Assembly: GCA_036274495.1 (NCBI GenBank)
Contig: DASUFP010000059.1
Location: 1 to 27,848, forward strand
Reading direction: 5' to 3'
Source: DASUFP01 sp036274495
GTDB taxonomy: Bacteria; Bacteroidota; Bacteroidia; AKYH767-A; OLB10
DNA length: 27,848 nucleotides
The translations under genes were made by a program, and so were the position numbers. The notes beneath the pieces were generated by a model. It had not been told where the DNA came from, made no database searches, and saw nothing but the letters and a program-made list of their open reading frames with translations. Positions 1 to 7,317 of the stretch are shown here, in pieces. Positions within the stretch are counted from its first letter, which is position 1, and each line of letters starts with the position of its first letter.

Positions 1-809
1 AATCCCGAGAAAATGGCACCGGCAACGAAGTACGGAGGGAAAATGGTGGTATGCCATCCGGGAACGAGCGATGTGGCGAAGTCCATGGATACTACCGAGT
101 GAACCGAGAGTACCAGTGGGGCTGAGAGTCCTGCAAGTACAAGAGAAACTTCTTCGAAGCGCTGCCAGTTTTTCGCTGTGCCTACCCAGCCAAAGCTGAG
201 GATAGTATACCAGAATTTGGACGCAGGTGTTTTTGCGCGATCGCGAACGGCGGCAAAATCAGGAATCAGACCGGTGTACCAGAACACCAGCGAAACGGTG
301 AAGTAGGTCGAAATGGCGAATACGTCCCAAACCAGCGGAGAGTTAAAGTTTACCCACAGCGAACCAAATTGGTTTGGCAGCGGCAATGGCCAGTAGGCGA
401 CCCATGGGCGACCCATGTGAGAAACGATAAAGGAGGCAGCACATATTACCGCAAAAATGGTCATCGCCTCAGCTGACCTGTTAATGGAGAGTCTCCACTT
501 TTGTCTGAAGAGCAGCAGGATCGCCGAGATTAATGTTCCGGCGTGACCGATACCGACCCACCAGACGAAGTTGGTGATATCCCATGCCCAGCCTACCGTT
601 TTGTTCAGCCCCCAAACACCAAGGCCGGTTCCAACGGTATAACCTACTGCAATGATCCACCACAACAAAGCGGCGCTGGCAATCGAAAAGGCAAGCCACC
701 AGTATTTGTTGGCTTTCCCTTCAATGGGACGAAATACGTCCTCCGTGATCTGGTGATGTGTTTTATCACCCAGTATCAACGGCTCCCTTAATTCTGATTC
801 GTAGTGCAT
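1..809 (-). CDS. actC: Alternative complex III subunit C, NrfD/PsrC-type quinol-binding membrane protein (partial, 3' end missing)
   Basis: Reading from the ATG at 809 leftwards gives about 269 codons with no stop before the window edge, so the C-terminal part is missing. The family is usually around 450-480 residues. Hydrophobic segments lie near residues 37-60, 82-101, 113-133, 160-181 and 220-245. Conserved NrfD-type features include GHAGTLISA (about 88-96), HMGRP (131-135) and a late HSVVSMDFA stretch. Members of this family bind the quinol and form the membrane part of ACIII or PSR-type complexes. The gene follows actB after 36 nt on the same strand, which makes the ActC assignment strong. 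An ActF-type paralogue would normally lie further downstream, outside this window. There is no clear Shine-Dalgarno site. Confidence 0.93.
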   Translation of the reverse strand, partial: MHYESELREPLILGDKTHHQITEDVFRPIEGKANKYWWLAFSIASAALLWWIIAVGYTVGTGLGVWGLNKTVGWAWDITNFVWWVGIGHAGTLISAILLLFRQKWRLSINRSAEAMTIFAVICAASFIVSHMGRPWVAYWPLPLPNQFGSLWVNFNSPLVWDVFAISTYFTVSLVFWYTGLIPDFAAVRDRAKTPASKFWYTILSFGWVGTAKNWQRFEEVSLVLAGLSAPLVLSVHSVVSMDFATSLVPGWHTTIFPPYFVAGAIFSG

Positions 810-845
810 ATGCTAAATCTCTCTGTATCGGATTAAATGATGCTA

Positions 846-3800
846 TCAGGCTTTGGATGCTGATGTATCTCTGTTCCTGACTTTTGTTTGGTAAATAACT
901 GATGGCTGAACGTTGTATTCCTCAAGCACGTGATAGGCGCGTTCGTCGGTAGCCTGTGCCGAAAGCTGGCTATCTTTATCGTTATAATCGCCAAAGGTGA
1001 TTGCGTGTGTAGGACAAGCCTGCGCACATGCGGTTTTGATTTCACCATCTTTTGGACGACGACCTGCCTTTTTGGCTTCCAGCTTGCCGTATTGCAGACG
1101 CTGAACGCACATAGTACATTTCTCCATTACACCGCGTGAACGGACAATTACATCGGGATTCAGTACCAGCTTGCCCAAATCGCTGTTCATGTTGTAATCA
1201 AACTGGTCGTTATCTGAATATTTCCACCAGTTGAAACGACGTACTTTATAAGGGCAGTTGTTTGCACAGTAACGTGTTCCGACACAACGGTTATACGCCA
1301 TCATATTGAGTCCTTCGGAACTGTGTGTTGTTGCGGCAACCGGACACACCGTTTCGCAAGGTGCGTGATTACAATGCTGACACATCATTGGCTGGAACAC
1401 CACTGCAGGATTATCGGAAGGATCTTCCATCTGATGCAGCATATCCAGTTTGCCAACACCTTCGGCTTCGGCGCGCGCCTTGGTCATATCGCTGGTGTAA
1501 TACCTGTCGATACGAATCCAGTGCATTTCACGGGCGTTATTAATTTCGTCTTTACCTACTACAGGAACATTGTTCTCTACCTGACAGGCTACAACACATG
1601 AACCGCAACCGATGCATGAGTTCAGGTCAATCGACATGCCCCAGAAGTGATTCGGTTTATCGAAGCCAGGATTTTTGGGAGTTGCCCAGAGATCCGTTTC
1701 AGTAGCTTTCTTTTCGCCCTGATAGGTTTCAAGCATTACATCGGGGTTTCCGGACTTCGGATCTTTGATGTATTTATCGAGGTTTGTCTCTTTAACAATT
1801 GCACGACCCATCATGGTATGATGTGTTTGTGTAGCTGCGAGCATGTAATCGTCGTCGGTTGTTTTGGCTAACGAAGCTCCTGCGGCATAATAAGTAATTG
1901 AGCCATTTGCGTAAGAGGCCAGAGTGTAGGCATTAAACCCAACATTGTTGCCGGCCTTTCCCGCATTGGTTCGTCCGTAACCAACAGCAACACCAACGGT
2001 GTTTTCGGCCATGCCGGGCTGCAGGTATACAGGACCTTTGATTGATTTACCTCCAACACTCAGCGTTGCCATATTTCCCTGACGATAGCCGTTTTTCTCG
2101 GCATATACCGGCGACATGGCAATGTAATTATCCCAGCAAACTCGTGTAACCGGATCAGGCAGTTCCTGGAGCCATGGATTGTTGGCATGACTGCCGTTTC
2201 CGAGTCCGGTTTTTTCATACAATACAACTTCGAGCCCGTCAGCTTTTTTTCCGATTGAAGCGGCAGCGGAATTGATGTCGGCGTTAAAAGTCGGAGCGGA
2301 TGATGCCACAGCGGTCTCATACACTCCGTTTTGCAACGACTTATTCCAAAATGCATCAAACGAACTGACTGCCGATTGAGTGGTATACATGCCACGGTTC
2401 CAGTTGGCACGCATATAAGTGTAATAGTCACCCGTTGTCATTCCCGCAAAGGCAATAAGGCTGTCCTGCATCTGACGCGTATTGAAAAGAGGGCGAATAG
2501 TTGGCTGGCAAAGTGAATAAATACCTTTAACAGGCTCAGCATCGTTCCATGATTCAAGATAATGGTGATCAGGGCAGATATAGGTGCATCCTGCAGCAGA
2601 TTCATCAATGCGATCGGCAAATGAAACAGATGTTCCAACTTTTTTAAGTGCCTCGGTAAATGCTTTTGCGTCGGGCCATGAATATGCCGGATTCACATTG
2701 TTGATCAACAATACATCAACAGAACCGGAAGCCATGTCAGCAATCAGGTTTGCTACTTTTTCGTCGGTACCCTGACGGAGATTACTGTGCTGATTGATAT
2801 CGATTGTAGAGCCGTAGCTGCCCAACAGGTTGTTTATTGCGTTGACAATAATTTGTGTGTTGGTATCATTTGAATCGGACACCACAAGCGCTCTGCCTTT
2901 ATTACTCCACAATTCCTTTGCTGCCTTAGAAAGTCCGTCTTCAACGTTTGTTGATGCAGCTCCCGCAGCAGCGGTACCGGCCAGAGCAGCCAGTTTGTTG
3001 TACAGCGATAAAATTGCAGCACTTTGTTCACTGGCCTTCAATTTAAACCGGTGATCGGCATTTGAACCTGTGAGCGAAAGATTAGCTTCGAAATGATAGT
3101 GACGCGACATGGTTTTCTTTCCAAACAGTTTTCTGTTTGCGGCATACTGACGTGCATGCTGTGTTGAGTTAAACCAGTTAGCAAGAAAATCTGCACCAAA
3201 AGAAACGATGGTGTCGGCATTATCAAATCGGTATGATGGTACAACCGCCTTTCCAAAGGAAGCGGCGTTTGCATTAATCATTCCTGAAAAAGAAATGGCA
3301 TCATAAGTAACTACTTCTGTTCCCGGATATTTTGTCGCAAAATCTGCAAACAGGGCTTTTGTTGAAGGACTTATGATTGTTGAAGTAAGGATTCTGATTT
3401 TACCTCCTTTTGCGGCGGCAGCGGCAAGTGCACTGCTGATTTCGCTGTCAGCGTCTTTCCAGTCAATCTCTTTACCATTCTTGAGTGGGCCCGCTATTCT
3501 TCCATTGTCATATAAACCAAGAACGGATGCCTGCACTCGCGCGTGTGTTGCGCCGGAGGAGATGGATGACATCTCATTTCCCTCAATTTTTATGGGACGT
3601 CCTTCACGGGTTTTCACCAGAACACCGGCATAATCATGACCGTCAAAATAGGAAGAAGCATAATAGTTGGGAACACCCGGAGTAATTTCTTCGGGCTTGA
3701 TAACATAAGGGATCGATTTCTTGATAGGTGCTTCGCAGGCTGCAAGAGATGCGGCGGCCATACCAAAACCTAAAAACTTCAGAAAGTCGCGGCGGGGTGT

Positions 3801-3935
3801 GGCGTCGGTAGTTTCCGCTTTGCGTCCTATAACCTCGTCGACAGGCAGGTGTTCGAAAAACTCATTGTTTTTCAGGCGGACAAACTCTGCGTCGTTTCGC
3901 AGTTCCTCTACACCTTTCCAGTATTTCTTTTCCAT
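846..3935 (-). CDS. actB: Alternative complex III subunit B: Tat-exported molybdopterin-oxidoreductase-like and ferredoxin fusion
   Basis: This 1029-aa protein has an unusually long N-terminus before a Tat motif (RRDFLKF, residues 48-54), followed by a hydrophobic run ending in LAAC (C67), a possible lipobox. This matches the extended-Tat molybdopterin oxidoreductases typical of Bacteroidota. A long MopB-like domain follows, then a ferredoxin domain whose cysteines I count at 774, 777, 780, 784; 852, 855, 860, 864; 884, 890, 894; and 940, 943, 970, 974. Fifteen cysteines fit three [4Fe-4S] and one [3Fe-4S] cluster. The CVGTRYC motif with Thr in place of the second Cys is the expected [3Fe-4S] site. 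In characterised ACIII the MopB part carries no molybdenum, and ActB relays electrons from the quinol site towards ActA. It sits between actA and actC with short gaps and is certainly co-transcribed with them. Confidence 0.97.
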   Translation of the reverse strand: MEKKYWKGVEELRNDAEFVRLKNNEFFEHLPVDEVIGRKAETTDATPRRDFLKFLGFGMAAASLAACEAPIKKSIPYVIKPEEITPGVPNYYASSYFDGHDYAGVLVKTREGRPIKIEGNEMSSISSGATHARVQASVLGLYDNGRIAGPLKNGKEIDWKDADSEISSALAAAAAKGGKIRILTSTIISPSTKALFADFATKYPGTEVVTYDAISFSGMINANAASFGKAVVPSYRFDNADTIVSFGADFLANWFNSTQHARQYAANRKLFGKKTMSRHYHFEANLSLTGSNADHRFKLKASEQSAAILSLYNKLAALAGTAAAGAASTNVEDGLSKAAKELWSNKGRALVVSDSNDTNTQIIVNAINNLLGSYGSTIDINQHSNLRQGTDEKVANLIADMASGSVDVLLINNVNPAYSWPDAKAFTEALKKVGTSVSFADRIDESAAGCTYICPDHHYLESWNDAEPVKGIYSLCQPTIRPLFNTRQMQDSLIAFAGMTTGDYYTYMRANWNRGMYTTQSAVSSFDAFWNKSLQNGVYETAVASSAPTFNADINSAAASIGKKADGLEVVLYEKTGLGNGSHANNPWLQELPDPVTRVCWDNYIAMSPVYAEKNGYRQGNMATLSVGGKSIKGPVYLQPGMAENTVGVAVGYGRTNAGKAGNNVGFNAYTLASYANGSITYYAAGASLAKTTDDDYMLAATQTHHTMMGRAIVKETNLDKYIKDPKSGNPDVMLETYQGEKKATETDLWATPKNPGFDKPNHFWGMSIDLNSCIGCGSCVVACQVENNVPVVGKDEINNAREMHWIRIDRYYTSDMTKARAEAEGVGKLDMLHQMEDPSDNPAVVFQPMMCQHCNHAPCETVCPVAATTHSSEGLNMMAYNRCVGTRYCANNCPYKVRRFNWWKYSDNDQFDYNMNSDLGKLVLNPDVIVRSRGVMEKCTMCVQRLQYGKLEAKKAGRRPKDGEIKTACAQACPTHAITFGDYNDKDSQLSAQATDERAYHVLEEYNVQPSVIYQTKVRNRDTSASKA

Positions 3936-3972
3936 ATTAAATAAAAGCTAGTATCGTGGATGGAATAATAAA

Positions 3973-5220
3973 TCAATAGTGACAGCGGGCACATTCCATC
4001 CCGCCAATTTTATCTACAGTAAGTTTTGCTTCAGGGCCGTATTTGGCTTTCAGCTTTTCATGCAGTTCTGTATAGTAACCATTACCGTCCATTTTTACTT
4101 CGGTAGTCCGGTGGCAGTTGATACACCATCCCATTGTGAGGGGCGAGAACTGTTTCATAACGTCCATTTCTTCAACAGGTCCATGACAGGTCTGACATTG
4201 TACTTGTCCTACCATCACGTGTTGTGAGTGGTTGAAATAGGCCAAATCAGGAAGGTTGTGCACTCTGATCCACTGAACCGGTTTAGGATTGGGTCCATAT
4301 ACCTGGGTATTGGGATCGTAATCGAGGGCGGTATAAATTTTTGCGATTTCTGTTTTGCCGTAAACGGGTCCCTGCTGTACAAATTTGTGGCAGTTCATGC
4401 ACACGTTGAGTGAGGGGATATTTGCATGACGGCTTTTTTCGGCTCCTGAGTGACAGTAGATGCAGGAAATGCCATTTTGTCCAACGTGCAGTTTATGAGA
4501 GAAGCGAATAGGCTGCTCGGGTGCATAGTTTTGTGAAATTCCGATGCCGGCAAGTGTATTCCATCCTTTCACACTTCCCCAAACCGATAATATAAGGAGT
4601 GCCACAGCGATGAGTTTTTTGTTTCCACGAATCCATTTCACTGACGATTGTGCTGTAGTCAGCGGTTCCGGCTCAGGAATTCCCTCTTTTGCCCGGAGTG
4701 CTCTTTCGAGACCTTTTTTAACTTTTCCGAGTGATAAAAAGAGGATAAGGAGGGTACCTACAATGATCGCTTTGGACCATGGGAAGCCGGGTTCCTCGGC
4801 AGCAACACCGGGTCCGCCGGCTGTTGGAACAGGAGCAGCTGCGGCAGCCTCACCTTCGGATTTGATGTAGCCCAGTATGGCTTTGATTTCGTCGTCGGCA
4901 AGCGAAAACGACGGCATGGCAGTCTGGTTGTTGTCGTTAAAAAGTTTAACCGCGTAGGCATCACCCGATTTAATAACCGCGGATGAATTTTTTACCCATT
5001 TCAAAATCCAGGCCTCAGGGCGTCTGGAATGAATGTTCTTGAGTCCTGGTCCGATTACTTTGTTGTCGCCTGTGCTGTGGCACTGGGCGCACTGAGCTTT
5101 AAACAGAGCTGCGCCGTCGGGCTGAGCGGCAGCCTGTGAGCTGTGCAAAGTGGTGGAAACCAGGAGAAAAAGAAAGAGGTAAGCCGACGTGATTCTTGAA
5201 GCTAACACGCTACCTTTCAT
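3973..5220 (-). CDS. actA: Alternative complex III subunit A: multiheme cytochrome c with an N-terminal monoheme domain
   Basis: The chosen ATG at 5220 gives 415 aa and places a signal peptide at residues 1 to about 32. The frame is open to 5385, but the extra 55 residues look like translated leader. Heme motifs are CAQCH (44-48), CIYCH (253-257), CMNCH (274-278), CQTCH (342-346), CINCH (366-370) and CARCH (410-414): one plus five hemes. M102 in AMPSF is the probable sixth ligand of the first heme. Hydrophobic segments near 151-164 and 202-214 separate the monoheme domain from the pentaheme domain. ActA passes electrons from ActB to a soluble cytochrome c or directly to a cytochrome oxidase. 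It is the first gene of the operon, and its start codon overlaps the stop of a small upstream ORF (ATGA). Confidence 0.95.
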   Translation of the reverse strand: MKGSVLASRITSAYLFLFLLVSTTLHSSQAAAQPDGAALFKAQCAQCHSTGDNKVIGPGLKNIHSRRPEAWILKWVKNSSAVIKSGDAYAVKLFNDNNQTAMPSFSLADDEIKAILGYIKSEGEAAAAAPVPTAGGPGVAAEEPGFPWSKAIIVGTLLILFLSLGKVKKGLERALRAKEGIPEPEPLTTAQSSVKWIRGNKKLIAVALLILSVWGSVKGWNTLAGIGISQNYAPEQPIRFSHKLHVGQNGISCIYCHSGAEKSRHANIPSLNVCMNCHKFVQQGPVYGKTEIAKIYTALDYDPNTQVYGPNPKPVQWIRVHNLPDLAYFNHSQHVMVGQVQCQTCHGPVEEMDVMKQFSPLTMGWCINCHRTTEVKMDGNGYYTELHEKLKAKYGPEAKLTVDKIGGMECARCHY

Positions 5221-5258
5221 AGTGTTGATATTGTTAGGATGCAGTATATAGAGGACAT
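5217..5258 (-). CDS. Possible 13-codon leader ORF translationally coupled to actA
   Basis: An ATG at 5258 opens a 13-residue ORF (MSSIYCILTISTL). Its TGA at 5219-5217 overlaps the actA ATG at 5220-5218 as ATGA. A near-perfect Shine-Dalgarno run, AAAAGGAGGA (5270-5261), lies just upstream; the gap from GGAGG to the ATG is 3 nt, which is shorter than ideal. The peptide has no recognisable family and is hydrophobic. Strong Shine-Dalgarno sites are rare in Bacteroidota, so the arrangement may be functional, but with so few codons chance cannot be excluded. Confidence 0.35.
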   Translation of the reverse strand: MSSIYCILTISTL

Positions 5259-5279
5259 ACTCCTCCTTTTGAGGGTGGG

Positions 5280-5310
5280 CAAATTTAAGACAAACATTTA
5301 TGATTTGAAA
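5280..5310 (-). promoter_or_regulatory. Candidate Bacteroidota promoter of the act operon
   Basis: On the minus strand TAAATTTG (5287-5280) matches the -7 consensus TAnnTTTG exactly. A -33-like TTTC (5310-5307) lies 19 nt further upstream, one base off TTTG. Initiation would fall near 5275, giving a leader of about 55 nt that includes the strong Shine-Dalgarno run and the small leader ORF. Confidence 0.45.
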
Positions 5311-5419
5311 AGCGGTGAGGGGTACTGAGTAATTTAAAATGATTCTAAATAGCGATTGGGGTGAATTATCTGCTTTTCTGAACATATCTTTTTGATTTTC
5401 AGCTATTTATTTTTGAAGT

Positions 5420-5447
5420 AAAAAAACGCCTCAGCTCATAAGGCTGA
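5420..5447 (-). terminator. Weak terminator-like hairpin upstream of the act promoter
   Basis: On the minus strand a 5-bp stem (TCAGC/GCTGA, 7-nt loop, 5447-5431) is followed after 4 nt by seven T (5426-5420). It could stop antisense transcription coming out of the SPOR operon. The stem is short, and an alternative GCCT/AGGC pairing exists, so this is tentative. Confidence 0.25.
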
Positions 5448-5504
5448 AAATTTGTTGAAAATAAATCCTTCAGGAAAACAGAAGCGGCTGAACGGTCAAA
5501 AGTG

Positions 5505-5512
5505 TAATTTTG
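5505..5512 (+). promoter_or_regulatory. Candidate -7 box of the SPOR-ykgJ-thioesterase operon
   Basis: TAATTTTG is an exact match to TAnnTTTG and ends 4 nt before the GTG at 5517. I see no TTTG at the usual -33 distance. If used, the transcript would begin at or very near the start codon, making it leaderless or nearly so. Confidence 0.4.
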
Positions 5513-5516
5513 TAGT

Positions 5517-5918
5517 GTGAAAATTTTGAGGACTCTTTTGCTATCGGTATTCTTCGCAGCCACGGTTTCCGGTACCGCCCGGGCTCAGTATTTTTCGTTG
5601 CGTACCCAGGACAGTCTGGTTCAGGTATTAATGAACCGGCATATAGCTTTGGGCAACGCCCGGCAGTCGATGGCCGGGTACCGGGTTCAGATTTTTTTTG
5701 GCGGACAACGTACCGATGCCAACCAGATAAAGAGCGAATTTTCGAGAATGTACCCCCTGATAAATGCTTATATCAGCTATCAGCAACCCAATTTTAAAGT
5801 GAGGGTTGGCGATTTTAAAACGCGCCTGGAAGCCATGAAGTTTTTAAAACAAATTCACCCTTTATACACAACAGCCTTTATTGTAAAGGATGATGTTCGG
5901 CTGCCGGATTTGCCATGA
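5517..5918 (+). CDS. Secreted SPOR-domain protein
   Basis: The 133-aa protein has a signal peptide (residues 1-23, cleavage after ARA) and a C-terminal SPOR domain at about 54-126. This shows the usual pattern: YRVQIFFGG start, a helix, a second beta strand around KVRVGDF, then a second helix and final strand. SPOR domains bind denuded peptidoglycan glycan strands, often at the division septum. The start is GTG: an in-frame TAA sits 9 nt upstream and no ATG precedes the signal peptide. The stop overlaps the next gene (ATGA), so the two are translationally coupled. The protein is almost only signal peptide plus SPOR, so it may act as a small periplasmic peptidoglycan-binding protein. Confidence 0.85.
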   Translation: MKILRTLLLSVFFAATVSGTARAQYFSLRTQDSLVQVLMNRHIALGNARQSMAGYRVQIFFGGQRTDANQIKSEFSRMYPLINAYISYQQPNFKVRVGDFKTRLEAMKFLKQIHPLYTTAFIVKDDVRLPDLP

Positions 5919-6445
5919 ATGTGTCCGGGTTAAACCAGGACCGGGAATATGTCAAAAGCCGTGCGCTGTTAGTGCATGAAGAAAATCAGCGGTTCAGAAA
6001 ATTTTTGCTGCGTTATTCTGTTGACGAAACGGATGCTTTATTCACACAATTACACCGCAGTGTTGCAGCTGCTGTCGATTGTACCCTTTGTGCAGCCTGT
6101 TGCGCATCGCTTGAACCGGAATTACAACCATCTGAATTAGATAAAATCAGAGCCCGCGCTGAGAAATCAGAAGTATCTCCGCTTGTTTCCGTTCAGGATT
6201 CCAACGGCCAAACGCGTCATTTTTTAAAGTCACCCTGCTTCTTTCTGTGTGCTAACAGATGCAGTATATACGAAGAAAAACCGGTGGCCTGCAGCAGCTA
6301 TCCGCATCTCGAAGAACCCGGCATCAGGTACAGGTTAAGAACCGTATTTGAACAGGCACATCTGTGTCCTATTGTATTTCATGTTTTGGAACTAATGAAA
6401 CGGCAAACGCAATTTATTACTACACCCTATTCCGAAAACAGTTAA
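5915..6445 (+). CDS. YkgJ-family cysteine-cluster protein
   Basis: The 176-aa protein carries the family signature CxxCxxCC at C56, C59, C62, C63, followed by further cysteines at 108, 112, 116 and 126 (YPH follows) and C151. YkgJ-type proteins are predicted to bind zinc or an iron-sulfur cluster through this cysteine set; the biochemical role is largely unknown. There is no signal peptide, so it is cytoplasmic. It overlaps the SPOR gene by 4 nt and is followed 4 nt later by a thioesterase, so the three form an operon. All family cysteines visible to me are intact, so it is probably functional. Confidence 0.85.
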   Translation: MNVSGLNQDREYVKSRALLVHEENQRFRKFLLRYSVDETDALFTQLHRSVAAAVDCTLCAACCASLEPELQPSELDKIRARAEKSEVSPLVSVQDSNGQTRHFLKSPCFFLCANRCSIYEEKPVACSSYPHLEEPGIRYRLRTVFEQAHLCPIVFHVLELMKRQTQFITTPYSENS

Positions 6446-6449
6446 GATT

Positions 6450-6899
6450 ATGACCTATTCCCAATCGTATCGTATCCGCTGGGCTGACCTCGACCCGAAC
6501 GTTCACATGCGTCACTCCGCATATAATGATTATGCTGCACAAACACGTTTGCAGTTTCTTACCGAACATGGTTTCGGTATGGGATGGTTCAAAAAACACG
6601 ATGTGTATCCGGTCCTTTTCAGGGAAGAAACGGTTTTTTTGAAAGAGTTTGGCGGCAGCGAACTGGTAACCGTTGATGTATGGTTGCAAAGAATCAATAC
6701 CGATGCAACGCGCTGGACAATGGTTAATTGTTTTTTAAAGGAGGATGGTATGCAGGCTGCAAAACTTACCGTTGATGGTTCGTGGATCAGCCTTACAACC
6801 AGAAAACTGAAACCTCCGCCCGGAGAACTTATTCAGCTCATGAATACCATTGACAAAACAGCGGACTTTGAATTAATAACCGCCACTTCAAAAAGTTAA
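6450..6899 (+). CDS. Acyl-CoA thioesterase, hotdog (4HBT) family
   Basis: The 149-aa length and the N-terminal pattern fit a YbgC/4HBT hotdog thioesterase: YRIRWADLDPNVHM (7-20), then a helix with YNDYAAQTR, then a long beta sheet. D15 lies where the family has its catalytic aspartate. Such enzymes hydrolyse acyl-CoA or acyl-ACP; the substrate cannot be read from the sequence. It is the last gene of the SPOR operon and converges with the minus-strand gene ending at 6904, leaving only 4 nt between them. Confidence 0.85.
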   Translation: MTYSQSYRIRWADLDPNVHMRHSAYNDYAAQTRLQFLTEHGFGMGWFKKHDVYPVLFREETVFLKEFGGSELVTVDVWLQRINTDATRWTMVNCFLKEDGMQAAKLTVDGSWISLTTRKLKPPPGELIQLMNTIDKTADFELITATSKS

Positions 6900-6903
6900 T
6901 GCT

Positions 6904-7284
6904 TCACATCACCTTTGCCAGAAACCGGATAAGTTCCTGACGGAGGTCATGAAAGATTTCCTCAAACCGCTCCATGCGCTCACGCATCTGAGGGTGATCG
7001 GCCAGCCGCTGACGGTTTACCGCAACAGGGTTGTGATTTACAGCACGCTCCACCTCGTTTTCATGTTCTTTGATCGCATGGTGAAACTCATCAATTTCAT
7101 TCCGCTGAATGATAAATTGATTTTGAAAATGTTCGACCATTGCCAGCACATCAGAAGAGGTATTTTTCATTACTATTTCTTCGAGCCGGTTTCTTAAAAC
7201 CATAATATCGTCTTTGTAAAATTCCAGCTTGTTCAGCCATTCGCGGTGCTCTGAATGCAATACATCAATTTTTGCTCCTTCCAT
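6904..7284 (-). CDS. Helical protein of unknown function, rich in His and Glu
   Basis: I do not recognise this 126-aa protein. It is almost entirely amphipathic helix with no signal peptide or membrane segment, and the helices appear to be about 5-40, 44-80 and 97-125. His and Glu/Asp recur at helical spacing: H13-E14, H52, E66-H68-H69, E73-H74-E75, H112-D113 and E117. That is reminiscent of metal-binding helical bundles, although no canonical hemerythrin or ferritin signature is complete. The upstream gene (DUF2231) ends 33 nt before its ATG on the same strand, so the two are probably co-transcribed. It could equally be a plain coiled-coil protein. Confidence 0.75.
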   Translation of the reverse strand: MEGAKIDVLHSEHREWLNKLEFYKDDIMVLRNRLEEIVMKNTSSDVLAMVEHFQNQFIIQRNEIDEFHHAIKEHENEVERAVNHNPVAVNRQRLADHPQMRERMERFEEIFHDLRQELIRFLAKVM

Positions 7285-7317
7285 CTGATTAGGGTTTTAA
7301 CAGGTTAATATTATAAA

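Larger units (their letters stand above)
5221..5516. other. Divergent intergenic region between actA and the SPOR operon
   Basis: These 296 bp separate two divergent operons. On the minus side the region holds a candidate actA promoter (about 5280-5310), the Shine-Dalgarno run and the leader ORF. On the plus side a TAATTTTG box lies almost against the GTG of the SPOR gene. In between, 5420-5447 can form a small hairpin followed on the minus strand by seven T. The region is AT-rich. I see no further ORF, RNA gene or repeat in it. Confidence 0.6.

Noticed and set aside
5221..5385. N-terminal extension of ActA by 55 residues to an ATG at 5385
   Set aside because: The signal peptide begins at the ATG at 5220; the extra residues are not hydrophobic in the right place, and the stretch contains a promoter-like box and an SD run typical of a leader.
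6904..7284. Assignment of the helical protein to hemerythrin
   Set aside because: The H...HxxxE...HxxxH...HxxxxD ligand series is not complete; only a loose His/Glu pattern is present.
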